A stretch of 64,000 bases of DNA, taken from the NCBI RefSeq assembly GCF_024363565.1, contig NZ_JAJEKE010000012.1, positions 62,001-126,000 on the forward strand, in the 5' to 3' direction. Both the position numbers and the translations under genes were made by a program. This stretch comes from Lutispora saccharofermentans (lineage in GTDB: Bacteria > Bacillota > Clostridia > Lutisporales > Lutisporaceae). Numbering within the stretch: the stretch's first letter is position 1; each line of letters begins with the position of its first letter. Below, in pieces: positions 1-8,120 of the stretch. A model generated the notes under the pieces. That model was not told the origin of the DNA, made no database searches, and was given only the letters and a program-made list of their open reading frames with translations.

Positions 1-749
1 GCTAATGCTTGAATACAGTTTTGATAGAAATGTATATTCTGATTCAGCACGGTTCCCAATGAAATGTAAATCAGCGGGTGCTTCTTTTCATTTTGTTCAA
101 TCTCTGGAACTAGGAAAGAAGGCCCCACAAAAGCATACTTATCCGAAAATGTTTCTGCCATAGGCTGGAACTCTTTAGATGTATAAACAATCGTATCAGT
201 TTCATTGTCATTTTGAATCATACTTATAAAGTTTTTTACCTTAAAGCCTTTTTCCTGAAGCAGCTTTATCTTTTTATTAATTCTTGGAATGCCCGCAAGC
301 ATACGAAGCATTTCTTTTGGACTCTGTTTCATCAGCTTTGCAGTATATCTATTCATTGCAAAGGTCGTAGTAGAGCAAATATAAGGTATATCTAATTTTA
401 TTGCAAATAATTTCCCCCAAATACATATGGAATCCGATACAATACAGTCCGGTTTAAATTCTTTAAGCTCTGCACATACCTTTTTATCCAGGTTCACCGT
501 TGTATCTGCTCCCATCTCAATAAGTGCTGCAAAATCCTTCCCAACCTTCTTTTCTATGTCCGGCGTAAACTCTGGCAGATAACCATCACAGGAGATGAAT
601 TTTGCCCCTGCTTTTTCAATATTATTTTGAAACATGGAAAAGGAATAATACCAAACTTCATGACCACGTTTTACTAACTCATCTACTACCGCTATAGTAG
701 GATTAGTGTGCCCATAAGCCGGGATGCTGAAAAATACTATTTTACTCAT
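1..749 (-). CDS. MGT-family (macrolide-type) glycosyltransferase, partial
   Basis: The frame opens at ATG 749 and runs off the window edge, so only about 249 N-terminal residues are seen. It begins MSKIVFFSIPAYGHTNP, the usual start of GT1 enzymes of the MGT family, and later has the linker and start of the C-terminal domain (HPLIYISLGTVLNQN), where UDP-sugar binding begins. Members of this family transfer sugars to macrolides or other hydrophobic acceptors in the cytoplasm and some inactivate macrolides. The start overlaps the end of the AbrB-like gene by 8 bp, so both are probably one transcript. Macrolide as substrate is inference from family and from the resistance genes nearby. Confidence 0.85.
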   Translation of the reverse strand, partial: MSKIVFFSIPAYGHTNPTIAVVDELVKRGHEVWYYSFSMFQNNIEKAGAKFISCDGYLPEFTPDIEKKVGKDFAALIEMGADTTVNLDKKVCAELKEFKPDCIVSDSICIWGKLFAIKLDIPYICSTTTFAMNRYTAKLMKQSPKEMLRMLAGIPRINKKIKLLQEKGFKVKNFISMIQNDNETDTIVYTSKEFQPMAETFSDKYAFVGPSFLVPEIEQNEKKHPLIYISLGTVLNQNIHFYQNCIQAL

Positions 750-1020
750 CATTCTCTCCTTCGGACTCACTCAATTTTTTTATTTCTTTGGCAAAAATAA
801 TTGAACCTTCTGCTTTACCCGCAAAAATTGCATCAGCAATCTTAGAAAAAACATCATACCGTTCAATCGCAATACCCCTTTGGACATCTGCAAGCAAAAT
901 TAAAGTATCTCCCGGAGAAATATCAAACATATCTCTCACTTCCTTTGGAATAACAATCTGCCCCTTTGGACCTACCTTCACAGAACCCATATATTTATCT
1001 TCCGAAGTTTTTTTATTCAT
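742..1020 (-). CDS. AbrB/MazE/SpoVT-type transcriptional regulator
   Basis: A 92-residue protein. Residues about 12-55 form a swapped-hairpin AbrB DNA-binding domain (GSVKVGPKGQIVIPKEVRDM then DISPGDTLILL). I chose ATG 1020 because AAGGAAG lies just upstream and the domain starts right after it; longer starts have no ribosome site. It precedes and overlaps the glycosyltransferase, so it probably controls that gene and itself. A consensus promoter with a repeat over the start region lies at 1064-1092. It could instead be a MazE-like antitoxin, but no toxin is adjacent. Confidence 0.85.
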   Translation of the reverse strand: MNKKTSEDKYMGSVKVGPKGQIVIPKEVRDMFDISPGDTLILLADVQRGIAIERYDVFSKIADAIFAGKAEGSIIFAKEIKKLSESEGENDE

Positions 1021-1063
1021 AGCGCACTTCCTTTTGGTATTACTTCTCATACTAGTTATACTA

Positions 1064-1092
1064 ATTTTACTTCTATATTGAGTTTCTGTCAA
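1064..1092 (-). promoter_or_regulatory. Sigma-A promoter of the abrB-like/glycosyltransferase operon
   Basis: TTGACA at 1092-1087, a 17-bp spacer, then TAAAAT at 1069-1064. Just downstream lies the direct repeat AGTATaactAGTAT around an ACTAGT palindrome, a reasonable place for autorepression by the AbrB-like protein. Confidence 0.7.
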
Positions 1093-1134
1093 TATAGCCA
1101 ACTTAAATATCACCAGATAAATATATAATATTAC

Positions 1135-1165
1135 AAAAAGCTCCTAAACTGTAAGTCTAGGAGCT
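1135..1165 (-). terminator. Rho-independent terminator
   Basis: An 11-bp stem with one mismatch (GCTCCTAGACT / AGTTTAGGAGC) followed on the minus strand by TTTTT. It ends the transcript of the small gene at 1190-1315 and whatever lies upstream of it. Confidence 0.75.
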
Positions 1166-1189
1166 TACAACATATTGACCTCGCTATAC

Positions 1190-1315
1190 TTAGAACGCAC
1201 CGACTTCAATCGGCTTCACCGAGATTAGCCTGAAGTCTCCGCTGTCTGCAGGCAGCGCCTCGTACAGGTCACACGGGGTGAACTTTGCCAACACCCAATT
1301 GCCTCTGTTTTCCAT
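1190..1315 (-). CDS. Small hypothetical protein (41 aa)
   Basis: ATG 1315 preceded by AAAGGAG at good spacing; the frame reads MENRGNWVLAKFTPCDLYEA... and ends ...VKPIEVGAF. It is short but has a strong ribosome site and a terminator directly after it, so I think it is real. It has no recognised domain. It lies downstream of two other small unknown genes (1676-2507), and the set could be a phage-tail or secreted structural remnant; that is a guess. Confidence 0.55.
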   Translation of the reverse strand: MENRGNWVLAKFTPCDLYEALPADSGDFRLISVKPIEVGAF

Positions 1316-1675
1316 AGTTTTTTACTCCTTTCATTTTTCCAGTTCAATTACTATCATTTCCGGCAAAATGCTGGCCATCGCTGTAGGCAACGGCTTTGAC
1401 GGGATGGTGAAGCATGAGGGACTTACTTTTCATGCTTCGGTTATGTTGGGTATACATTAAAATACTGCATGATTTGTACCATCGCTTGTAAGCTTTTCGA
1501 TTATAATCAACTTAGATTTTTACCTCTTTCTACCCCTACCACACATTCTGTATGCCTTGAGGATACAGAAAGAGCAGAGTACATATATCCTTTTTGCACT
1601 ACATGGCTAAGGATATGGCTCTGCTCTGTCAGTTTCATGATTCTATTATTTAAGTTTTGAATATATGTTAAATTT
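1316..1675. other. Intergenic stretch with an imperfect hairpin
   Basis: No convincing gene. The only structure is an inverted repeat: AGAGCAGAG at 1571-1579 with CTCTGCTCT at 1619-1627, and an inner ATATCC/GGATAT pair. No T-run follows on either strand, so it is not a clear terminator. Short minus-strand frames exist between 1316 and 1460 but none has a good ribosome site. Confidence 0.4.
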
Positions 1676-2179
1676 TTAATTCCCTGATTCATAAAACGCC
1701 ATGTTTACCACGACACTGTTAGGATAACAGCCCTCATTGGTTATTGCTAAAATATAGTTAGTATCATACTGAAGGATTCTTTCGTACAGGGTGGATTCTA
1801 CCGGGGAGCCTCCATAAAATGCGTACCTCGGTATCATACTTTTCTCCAATATTATTCCACCGCAGACATCTGAGGCATCTGAGTAAAAGGAAGTAGCTGC
1901 TTGTATTTTAGATCTGCCATCCATATTGATTGCCGGAATCTGTTTGTTTCCAGCTTTAAAGCTTGGATTTTCTATTAGTTTTATCCCCAGTTGCTCAGCC
2001 TGACTTGTGATCGTTCTGTTTGTTACATGAGTAATGGTATCTTTCCCTGTGGATATTTGGATATATAAGCTGTTTCCGGGGTTGATCGTGCTCCTATAGG
2101 AAATCGTAAAAGCCTGACCTGCAAATGTAAAACCAAGCCAGTAGGGCTGATTCCTGAATTGATAACTTGTCAATGCCAT
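1676..2179 (-). CDS. Hypothetical protein (167 aa)
   Basis: Begins MALTSYQFRNQPYWLGFTFA, rich in aromatic and beta-prone segments, with no signal peptide, membrane segment or catalytic motif that I recognise. GAGGTGA precedes ATG 2179 and the upstream gene stops 1 bp before it, so the two are translated together. The beta-rich composition and pairing with another small protein resemble phage tail or spore-surface structural proteins, but this is not shown by any motif. Confidence 0.6.
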   Translation of the reverse strand: MALTSYQFRNQPYWLGFTFAGQAFTISYRSTINPGNSLYIQISTGKDTITHVTNRTITSQAEQLGIKLIENPSFKAGNKQIPAINMDGRSKIQAATSFYSDASDVCGGIILEKSMIPRYAFYGGSPVESTLYERILQYDTNYILAITNEGCYPNSVVVNMAFYESGN

Positions 2180-2180
2180 A

Positions 2181-2507
2181 CTATTTCACCTCGAATACTC
2201 TAATTGTCACCGGATATTCCTTGGTTTTGGCATAAATGGTCAAATCCTCATTTGGATCAAGATCATATACAATTACTTCGGCTGGTACATTAAAGATGTA
2301 TTTCCCGCTTTCAAGCGTAAAATCAGGATCAGTAGAATGGTAAATATAAGTTGCAGCATCATTGACCACCCATAGCTGTCTTCTTCCCGGAAGATTTTCC
2401 GATTCAACCCTTAAAGGTGTTGGATCAGTTGTAACCCTTACCTTTCCTATCCTGGTGTCTTTTGTCCAATATAACCCAGGTATATTACTATAATCAAAAT
2501 CATTCAC
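2181..2507 (-). CDS. Hypothetical beta-rich protein (108 aa), GTG start
   Basis: GTG 2507 is preferred because GGAGGT sits 7 bp upstream; the alternative TTG at 2522 lies on top of that ribosome site. The product (NDFDYSNIPGLYWTKDTRIG...) resembles small DUF6385-like proteins in overall look only, and I do not assign a function. It leads a two-gene unit with 1676-2179. A palindrome AATGATCATT lies upstream at 2575-2584. Confidence 0.6.
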   Translation of the reverse strand: MNDFDYSNIPGLYWTKDTRIGKVRVTTDPTPLRVESENLPGRRQLWVVNDAATYIYHSTDPDFTLESGKYIFNVPAEVIVYDLDPNEDLTIYAKTKEYPVTIRVFEVK

Positions 2508-2654
2508 AATATTTACCTCCAAATAACTCCTGCTTTATATTATGTTTCCAATAATTTTCGGTTGCTTATTAGAGAATGATCATTTATTATAAATATATTC
2601 AGGTGTTATATAAGAGAAAAAAATATGATGAGGGCAATACCTTTCTTTTTCATT

Positions 2655-3080
2655 CTACTCGCTCACCTTTTTTGACAACCGGATTGCGGAATCTACTGCT
2701 TCCTGTATATCGGCACTATTGGGATGGCCAAATTTTATAAACAAAAAGCTTCCCTGACAGAGTATTTCATCCATAACTTTAATGTTTTTTTCATCCAGAA
2801 GCTTTCGTATACTGTCCTGTCCTTGCTTTTTCGATACACAGGATGTAACCAAGGCGGCACTTTTGATTTTTCCCCCGTCTAAATTCTTCACAAAATCTAA
2901 AAGCTCCGGCAGACTTCCACCCCCATAAATGCCGCCGACAATAAATAGTAAATCTACGTCTTCCAGTGCAGGATTGTCCGATACGTTATCCGCTTTAATA
3001 TTCAGAGCTTTTCCAATCGCTTCAGCAAGCTTTTTGGAATGCCTTGTTTTGGTTGCATATACGATTCGAAACTTATTCAT
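2655..3080 (-). CDS. Flavodoxin-like protein
   Basis: 141 residues with the flavodoxin fold order: the first strand and FMN phosphate loop (IVYATKTRHSKKLAEAI), DVDLLFIVGGIYGGG at the isoalloxazine loop, and SAALVTSCVSKKQGQD. Length is typical of short-chain flavodoxins. It would carry one or two electrons with FMN in the cytoplasm. AAGGGG precedes the start. It stands alone between a GNAT gene and small unknown genes, so its partner cannot be named. Confidence 0.8.
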   Translation of the reverse strand: MNKFRIVYATKTRHSKKLAEAIGKALNIKADNVSDNPALEDVDLLFIVGGIYGGGSLPELLDFVKNLDGGKIKSAALVTSCVSKKQGQDSIRKLLDEKNIKVMDEILCQGSFLFIKFGHPNSADIQEAVDSAIRLSKKVSE

Positions 3081-3170
3081 AATGAAGGGCCCCTTTCAAA
3101 ATAATATTGACTGGTTAAGTTGACTAATGTGGCTTGTATATATTTGCCTGATGAATTAAATTCATCTTTA

Positions 3171-3701
3171 CTACAGAAGGTCAATCCAATATATTTCTGT
3201 TATTGTTTCGCTTTCTTCATCAAAGCCTTCTCCTGATAAAATGCCTCCGTTGTTTATGGCGACCTTTGCAGAGGCTCTATTGCTTTTATCACATGAAATC
3301 ATTACTTTTTGAATCTGCAGCGCTCGCGCTTGAAGCAATACAAGCGCAAGCTGCTGTGTCCCATAACCTTTGCCCCTTTCTGACGGGCATATTCCATAAC
3401 CGATATTTCCTCCGTCTTTCTTTAGCTCTTCTGTTAAATGATGACGCAATTGAATAGAGCCTATGATTTTATTGTCTTCTTTCCGTATTGTGAAATATGT
3501 CGTGGCAGGCGTGTCTTCCTGCGAAGCTTCCTTACATTTTTCAAGCTCAATTTTCCTTAGCCATTCATCATAATCTTGATAGTGAATAAATCCACTGCTG
3601 CCATTTATATGTTTTTCTCCATGGGATATATAGTCTTGTCTGTATACCATAGCTTGCCTCTCGTATTTCTTTGATGCTTCAACTAATAATAATTCGCACA
3701 T
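3171..3701 (-). CDS. GNAT family N-acetyltransferase
   Basis: 176 residues. The acetyl-CoA pyrophosphate loop is visible as GICPSERGKGYGTQQL (R/Q-x-x-G-x-G/A pattern), preceded by the GSIQLRHHL strand and followed by SCDKSNRASAKVAINNGG. This is the RimJ/RimL-like layout. It acetylates an amine on a small molecule or protein; the acceptor is unknown. AAAGGAA precedes ATG 3701. Confidence 0.85.
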   Translation of the reverse strand: MCELLLVEASKKYERQAMVYRQDYISHGEKHINGSSGFIHYQDYDEWLRKIELEKCKEASQEDTPATTYFTIRKEDNKIIGSIQLRHHLTEELKKDGGNIGYGICPSERGKGYGTQQLALVLLQARALQIQKVMISCDKSNRASAKVAINNGGILSGEGFDEESETITEIYWIDLL

Positions 3702-3734
3702 AATATTCCTTTCTTTTCATCTACATCATCTTTA

Positions 3735-3878
3735 TTAATCATATTCCATTACCATCCTTTTTCTTATTATAAAAGAGAAGGTTATATCTGTAAATTGAGT
3801 TTTATTTAATATAGCCGTAACGGTTATATTGTCTTTGCCATACGTCTTTGTCAAATCTTTGACCTGTAAAATAGCCAT
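3735..3878 (-). pseudogene. ABC transporter ATPase, N-terminal stub
   Basis: Starts 13 bp after the vanT stop with its own GGGAGGG ribosome site and reads MAILQVKDLTKTYGKDNI, the standard N-terminus of MacB/LolD-type ATPases. Similarity stops after about 22 codons, before Walker A, and the frame then runs through unrelated DNA to a stop at 3735. An imperfect palindrome at about 3811-3833 marks the breakpoint. It shows that the van operon once continued into an ABC transporter. Confidence 0.75.
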
Positions 3879-3890
3879 TATTTGCCCTCC

Positions 3891-5024
3891 CTATTTTCTT
3901 GATAAAAAAGCCCGTTCCAACCTCGTTCCCAATCGACTCAAAACTTCAGTTGAGACTGTGCCTGCTCGCTCTGCAATTTCACAGGCGGTTATCTCTGCTT
4001 TGCCGGACTTGCCAATAATAACCGCAATATCGCCCTGCCTTACGCCTTCTATACCCGTAACGTCAACCATCATCTGATCCATACAGATACGGCCAACAAC
4101 AGGTGCTTTCTGCCCGTTAATCAGGACATGGCCGATACCGCAGGAAAGGCATCGTGGGATGCCGTCAGCGTAGCCGAAAGTCAGCGCCGCAATTCTCATG
4201 TTATGCGGCGCTGTAAATGCAAGCCCATAGCCCACCGTTTCACCGGCAAAGAGTGTTTTTACCGCGCTAACCCTTGTCTTTACCGACAAAACGGGGCGAA
4301 GCCCGGTATTGTATCTCTCTGTGTCGTTGAGGGTGTATAACATGCCATAAAGGGCAATGCCCACTCTGGCGTAGTCAAAGGATAAATCGGGACGGTTGAA
4401 TATCCCATAGCTGCTCTGAATATGTGCTTTTGGAAGCGCGAAGCCTTGTTCCTCAATCTTTGAGAGAACGCGATAGAAATTATCAATCTGCATCTGTGTA
4501 AAGTCTTTATCGGTTTGCCTGTCGCTGTCGACGGCACAAAGATGGGTATAAATGCCGTTTATAACAAGGTTTTTGCACTTGAAAACCCGCAAAATCTTGT
4601 CGATATTTTCCGAACGTTCACCCAAGCGGTGCATCCCCGTATCAATCTTAACATGGACTACGAGTTTTTCGCCGAAACCGTTTAACAATTCAGCATAATC
4701 AAGGTCAAGCACAGTCTGCGTCAGGCCATATTTTATAAGCAGGGAAAATTGCTCGGGATGCGTATATCCCAAAATTAAAATCTCACCTTTTATGCTGTGC
4801 TTGCGTAATTCCACGCCTTCCGAAACCGATGCGACACAAAACGCGCGTATGCCGTTCGAGTTCAGTTCCTTGGCAATCTCCACCGCCCCATGCCCGTAAG
4901 CATCCGCTTTGACGACGGCCATAAGCCGGCACCCATCGGGCAAGAGGCCCCGCACAACGTTTATATTGTGACGCAGGTTGTTCATGTCAAGCTCAATCCA
5001 CGCCCTACCTGTGCCCTTCATCAT
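3891..5024 (-). CDS. vanT: VanT-type serine/alanine racemase (racemase domain only)
   Basis: PLP fold-type III racemase making D-Ser (from L-Ser) for VanG. The PLP lysine is in MAVVKADAYGHG and the opposite catalytic tyrosine in GETVGYGLAF. At the place of the Alr substrate-pocket tyrosine (I-P-Y-E-V-L) this protein has V-S-T-E-V-L; loss of that tyrosine fits a serine racemase. Enterococcal VanT proteins carry an N-terminal membrane domain of some 300 residues; here the protein is only the 377-residue soluble part. ATG 5024 is chosen because GGAGGT lies 7 bp upstream and it makes an ATGA overlap with vanXY. Confidence 0.9.
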   Translation of the reverse strand: MMKGTGRAWIELDMNNLRHNINVVRGLLPDGCRLMAVVKADAYGHGAVEIAKELNSNGIRAFCVASVSEGVELRKHSIKGEILILGYTHPEQFSLLIKYGLTQTVLDLDYAELLNGFGEKLVVHVKIDTGMHRLGERSENIDKILRVFKCKNLVINGIYTHLCAVDSDRQTDKDFTQMQIDNFYRVLSKIEEQGFALPKAHIQSSYGIFNRPDLSFDYARVGIALYGMLYTLNDTERYNTGLRPVLSVKTRVSAVKTLFAGETVGYGLAFTAPHNMRIAALTFGYADGIPRCLSCGIGHVLINGQKAPVVGRICMDQMMVDVTGIEGVRQGDIAVIIGKSGKAEITACEIAERAGTVSTEVLSRLGTRLERAFLSRK

Positions 5025-5782
5025 CTGCTTGACCTCCATACAGTGACGACAAATCCATCCATATTGTTACCGGATACTGAATATGGCGTATCGCCCTCTA
5101 TATCAAACGTGACGATTTCCTTGCCGGCAGGTAGATAGGATACTTCTATCTTCGAACTGCCAAAATCGTATTGCAGCGGGTCGCGCCCATAGGGAAATTG
5201 CCTAATTCTGGCGTGGTATTCTTCCAGTGTGTCACCCATCTGCTCCATTATCATGGCGTGGGGAGCACCGACATATCTGAAATGCCAGGGTTCATAGGCA
5301 ATACCTGTTATATTCTCTTTACCTTCCGGGTATCGTTCGATAAATCCAAACCTGCCCGCCATCTCCCTGAAGGCTCCGCATACTCCAGTATAAGGGAAGT
5401 ATGGCCGTATAAAGTCTATATCCGGCTGGTTCAACGCAAGGTCAACCGCGAGTCCAGTCTGATGTTCGCTATGCCCAGGAAGCGCAACATATTTCGCAGT
5501 AAAGTCTGCTCCATTTTCCAACAAGGATTCACTGTAAATCTGTTCTTGTTCCCGTTGTGACCGCCAACCGCTCACCGCCGTAATCCGATTTCGAGCGTAT
5601 AACTCGTCCATTAGCTTATCGTAGACCGAAGCGACACGGCGTTCCAAAAGCACATTGTTGTTCGTGGCATCTACGGGCGCGAGCGTTTTATATGGTGATC
5701 CTTCCCGGTATGGATGATTCCGGTTGACGAGGATTAAGTGACCTGTATGCACCATATTTCTTGAAAGCGATACCGTTTTCAT
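5021..5782 (-). CDS. vanXY: VanXY-type D,D-dipeptidase/D,D-carboxypeptidase
   Basis: Zinc peptidase of the VanY/M15 family, 253 residues. Zinc ligands are visible in SEHQTGLAVD (His107, Asp114) and EPWH (Glu164, His167). In VanC, VanE and VanG clusters this enzyme cleaves D-Ala-D-Ala and the terminal D-Ala of pentapeptide, removing vancomycin's normal target. It lacks a signal peptide, as expected for the cytoplasmic VanXY. It overlaps vanG by ATGA and vanT by ATGA, so translation of the three is coupled. Confidence 0.93.
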   Translation of the reverse strand: MKTVSLSRNMVHTGHLILVNRNHPYREGSPYKTLAPVDATNNNVLLERRVASVYDKLMDELYARNRITAVSGWRSQREQEQIYSESLLENGADFTAKYVALPGHSEHQTGLAVDLALNQPDIDFIRPYFPYTGVCGAFREMAGRFGFIERYPEGKENITGIAYEPWHFRYVGAPHAMIMEQMGDTLEEYHARIRQFPYGRDPLQYDFGSSKIEVSYLPAGKEIVTFDIEGDTPYSVSGNNMDGFVVTVWRSSR

Positions 5783-6828
5783 GCGCCCACCGCCAATCCA
5801 ATAGCCGTATCAATGATCTGTTCAAATGACATGCCAACAGCTTTGAGCATATGCGGGTAGTGGCTGTGTGTTGTAAATCCGGGGATAGTGTTCACTTCGT
5901 TAAAGATGATTTCACCTGATGGAGTTAAAAACATATCCACCCGCGCAAAGCCGGTACAACCTAAAGCCCTGTATATCGTCCTGGCAGTATCCTTGATTTC
6001 CTCGGCTTTTTGCGCCGGTATTCGCGCCGGAACATGAAAGGAATACGTTTCAGGCGTGTATTTTTCCTTATAATCGAAAAAGCCGTCTGCAAGCTCAATC
6101 TCGCCTAATTCTCCCACAGTCAGTTTATCATTGCCTAAAACAGCGCAGCTAACTTCAAAGCCGGATATATTTTCCTCAATGATAACCCTGTCATCATGTC
6201 CAAAGGCCAGATTGACGGCTGCGGGCAGCTCATCCCTATTCAAAACTTTGGTAATTCCAAAGGATGAGCCGGCTCTAACGGGCTTGACAAATAAGGGATA
6301 GCCGATATTTTCCGCTTGCTCCCAAACCGTTCCCGCATCCATTTCGTTTTCAAGAATGAAAGAGCTAGGTATTCGGACACCGGCCACATGAGCGATTTTA
6401 TGCGCCTTGTCTTTGTCCATGCAGAGCGCGGAACAAAGAGAGTTGCAGCCGACAATGGGTATACCGGCAAGTTCCAATAAACCTTGAACCGTACCATCCT
6501 CGCCGTTTTTACCATGAAGTACGGGCATAGCGGCGTCCAACCTGATTGTGCAGACTTCACCCGCCTCAAATTTCAACACCCCATGCACTTCTCGGCTGGG
6601 CGAAATAATGGCCCGAACACAATCAGCGGGATTGTACCAAGTATTTTCTCTTATTTTTACAAGCTCACCGGAAAAATGGAACCATTCGCCCGACGGTGTG
6701 ATACCGAGCAAAACCGGATTGTACTTGCTTCTATCCAGATGTGTAATCACAGAATAGGCGGATTGTAGGGAAATATCATATTCAGTAGAATAACCGCCGA
6801 ACAGTACGGCGATTTTAAGTTTATTCAT
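5779..6828 (-). CDS. vanG: VanG-type D-alanine--D-serine ligase
   Basis: ATP-grasp ligase, 349 residues. Seen in order: FGGYSTEYDISLQSAYSV, PVLHGKNGEDGTVQG, FVKPVRAGSSFGITKV, the omega loop FFDYKEKYTPET, and FNEVNTIPGFT for metal binding. Sequence agrees with VanG over the whole length; the EKY omega loop and context with VanXY and VanT point to D-Ser rather than D-Lac as second substrate. ATG 6828 has GAGGAG upstream; an in-frame TTG seven codons earlier overlies that site. It overlaps vanW by 8 bp. Confidence 0.95.
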   Translation of the reverse strand: MNKLKIAVLFGGYSTEYDISLQSAYSVITHLDRSKYNPVLLGITPSGEWFHFSGELVKIRENTWYNPADCVRAIISPSREVHGVLKFEAGEVCTIRLDAAMPVLHGKNGEDGTVQGLLELAGIPIVGCNSLCSALCMDKDKAHKIAHVAGVRIPSSFILENEMDAGTVWEQAENIGYPLFVKPVRAGSSFGITKVLNRDELPAAVNLAFGHDDRVIIEENISGFEVSCAVLGNDKLTVGELGEIELADGFFDYKEKYTPETYSFHVPARIPAQKAEEIKDTARTIYRALGCTGFARVDMFLTPSGEIIFNEVNTIPGFTTHSHYPHMLKAVGMSFEQIIDTAIGLAVGA

Positions 6829-7660
6829 AACATTTTTCTCCTCTCTCAACTATTGATGTATTGTCGGGAAGCCGATAACCAATCTCGCAAAGATTTTTAT
6901 ATAGCAATCTTTCAGACAAGATCACCTGTGTACCGGCGGCCATTTCTCGGCGGTAAATCGAAATTTTCTCATATATCCTGCCGTTCTCGCGGGAATACGA
7001 TAAGTCTTTGCCTTCGATTTCGTAGACAAAAGATGAATCTTTGTCCGTGAATAAACTCCCGATAATATGCGTATCGTCAAAAGCAATACCAATTTGAAAC
7101 GTCATATCCGTTTCATTCTTAACTTTAAGGTCAAGCCAACCCTCGCTAATCGTAGCGTCCACGCCCTCCGGCTCCTCATCCCGCATAGTGGGAAAGTCTT
7201 TTACTTTGTGCGTATGCCTTTCCACGACGGCAAGCGGCGAGTGTAAAAACACCCAAAACAGCAGATTGCTCATCTGACAAAGACCGCCACCGTTTGAAAC
7301 ACAGAGCTTTCCGTTTTTTAAAACCAGCCCGTCTTTATAGGGCGTATGTTTATCGGCGTTCCGTACTGTTTGCCAGAACGAAAAAGTTTCTCCAGGCTTT
7401 ATCAAAAGACCGTTCAGTGTCTTAGCAGCAAGTTTCAAGTTAAAAACCTTGTTTTCCTGATATCTCATATCAAAGCCTGTATTTTCATTTAGAAGCTTCG
7501 ATTTGGTTTCATATATGCAAAAAGGTAAAAGCTCTGGAGCCTTTGTTTTCGCATAACGGTTCCGGTCAAAGTACATCTTGGCATAAAAGATTATTTCTCT
7601 TTGTGTCCTACGGATCGGCAGTAAGAATGGAAACAGCTGAGTAATTCTTTTTCTTTTCAT
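6821..7660 (-). CDS. vanW: VanW family protein
   Basis: 279 residues with the VanW core: FSFWQTVRNADKHTPYKDGL, SNGGGLCQMSNLLFW and DLKVKNETDMTFQI. The function of VanW is not established; it accompanies vanB- and vanG-type clusters. ATG 7660 has AAAGGGGGG 8 bp upstream; an earlier in-frame ATG at 7714 has no ribosome site and would sit inside a leader hairpin. First intact gene of the structural operon vanW-G-XY-T. Confidence 0.9.
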   Translation of the reverse strand: MKRKRITQLFPFLLPIRRTQREIIFYAKMYFDRNRYAKTKAPELLPFCIYETKSKLLNENTGFDMRYQENKVFNLKLAAKTLNGLLIKPGETFSFWQTVRNADKHTPYKDGLVLKNGKLCVSNGGGLCQMSNLLFWVFLHSPLAVVERHTHKVKDFPTMRDEEPEGVDATISEGWLDLKVKNETDMTFQIGIAFDDTHIIGSLFTDKDSSFVYEIEGKDLSYSRENGRIYEKISIYRREMAAGTQVILSERLLYKNLCEIGYRLPDNTSIVERGEKCYE

Positions 7661-7690
7661 GTATGAGGCCCCCCTTTCAGGAATATAAAA

Positions 7691-7734
7691 GCCTGCCCGA
7701 TTCGACAATTTCATCTTATCGAAATCATGCAGGC
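7691..7734 (-). promoter_or_regulatory. Hairpin in the vanW leader
   Basis: On the minus-strand RNA, GCCTGC at 7734-7729 pairs with GCAGGC at 7696-7691, and an inner GATTTCGAT pairs with GTCGAATC with one bulge. No T-run follows, so it is not a terminator. It lies between the operon promoter (7759-7799) and the vanW ribosome site and may stabilise the message. Confidence 0.45.
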
Positions 7735-7758
7735 GATGTTGGAATTTTAACTTATCAA

Positions 7759-7799
7759 AATATAAATAAATTCTTATGAAGAACTTATTATTTTCTTAT
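7759..7799 (-). promoter_or_regulatory. VanR-type operator and promoter of vanW-G-XY-T
   Basis: Three direct copies of an ATAAG(A/T) box end at 7799, 7788 and 7777, exactly 11 bp apart, followed after 7 bp by a -10 box TATATT at 7764-7759. Such 10-11 bp spaced repeats are the usual binding pattern of OmpR-family regulators, which bind in place of a -35 box. The first box overlaps the last codons of the upstream pseudogene. Same layout as in front of vanR (10202-10242). Confidence 0.7.
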
Positions 7800-8112
7800 G
7801 CTGCTGTATACGGCTATTGCATCGGTAATGTTAAACTGCTCCGAGTGGTTATCTCCTTTTGCACCAGCTGTAACCAAAACATATTCTTGATTATCCACTT
7901 TGGCGAGACTCGCGAGACACAGACCAGCCTCATCAGTATATCCGGTTTTTCCTCCTAAAATTTCTCCACCAATAACATTATGATCACTGAGTCCTTTAAA
8001 CATGGTACTGTAAAATGATGGATTTGTAAACAAAAGCAGCAACGACAACCATCAACAAAAGTGTTAAAAATATGCGTATTCCTGGCTTTTTCTTTTTTAC
8101 TTTTCGTACCAT
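7788..8112 (-). pseudogene. Serine-type (S11, PBP5-like) D-Ala-D-Ala carboxypeptidase, internally deleted
   Basis: ATG 8112 opens MVRKVKKKKPGIRIFLTL plus a hydrophobic signal segment, then the frame breaks near 8040 and the reading continues in another frame with FYSTMFKGLSDHNVIGGEIL, the KTG box (GGKTGYTDEAG) and the domain end. The S-x-x-K and S-x-N boxes, some 170 residues, are missing, so no active enzyme can be made. It occupies the position of vanY in VanG operons, but known VanY(G) is a zinc enzyme, so this is a different peptidase in the same slot. Confidence 0.8.
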
Positions 8113-8120
8113 AATAGAAC

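Noticed and set aside
7788..8048. Intact small D-Ala-D-Ala carboxypeptidase
   Set aside because: The open frame lacks the catalytic Ser-x-x-Lys and Ser-x-Asn boxes and its start is inside a broken gene; annotated as a pseudogene.
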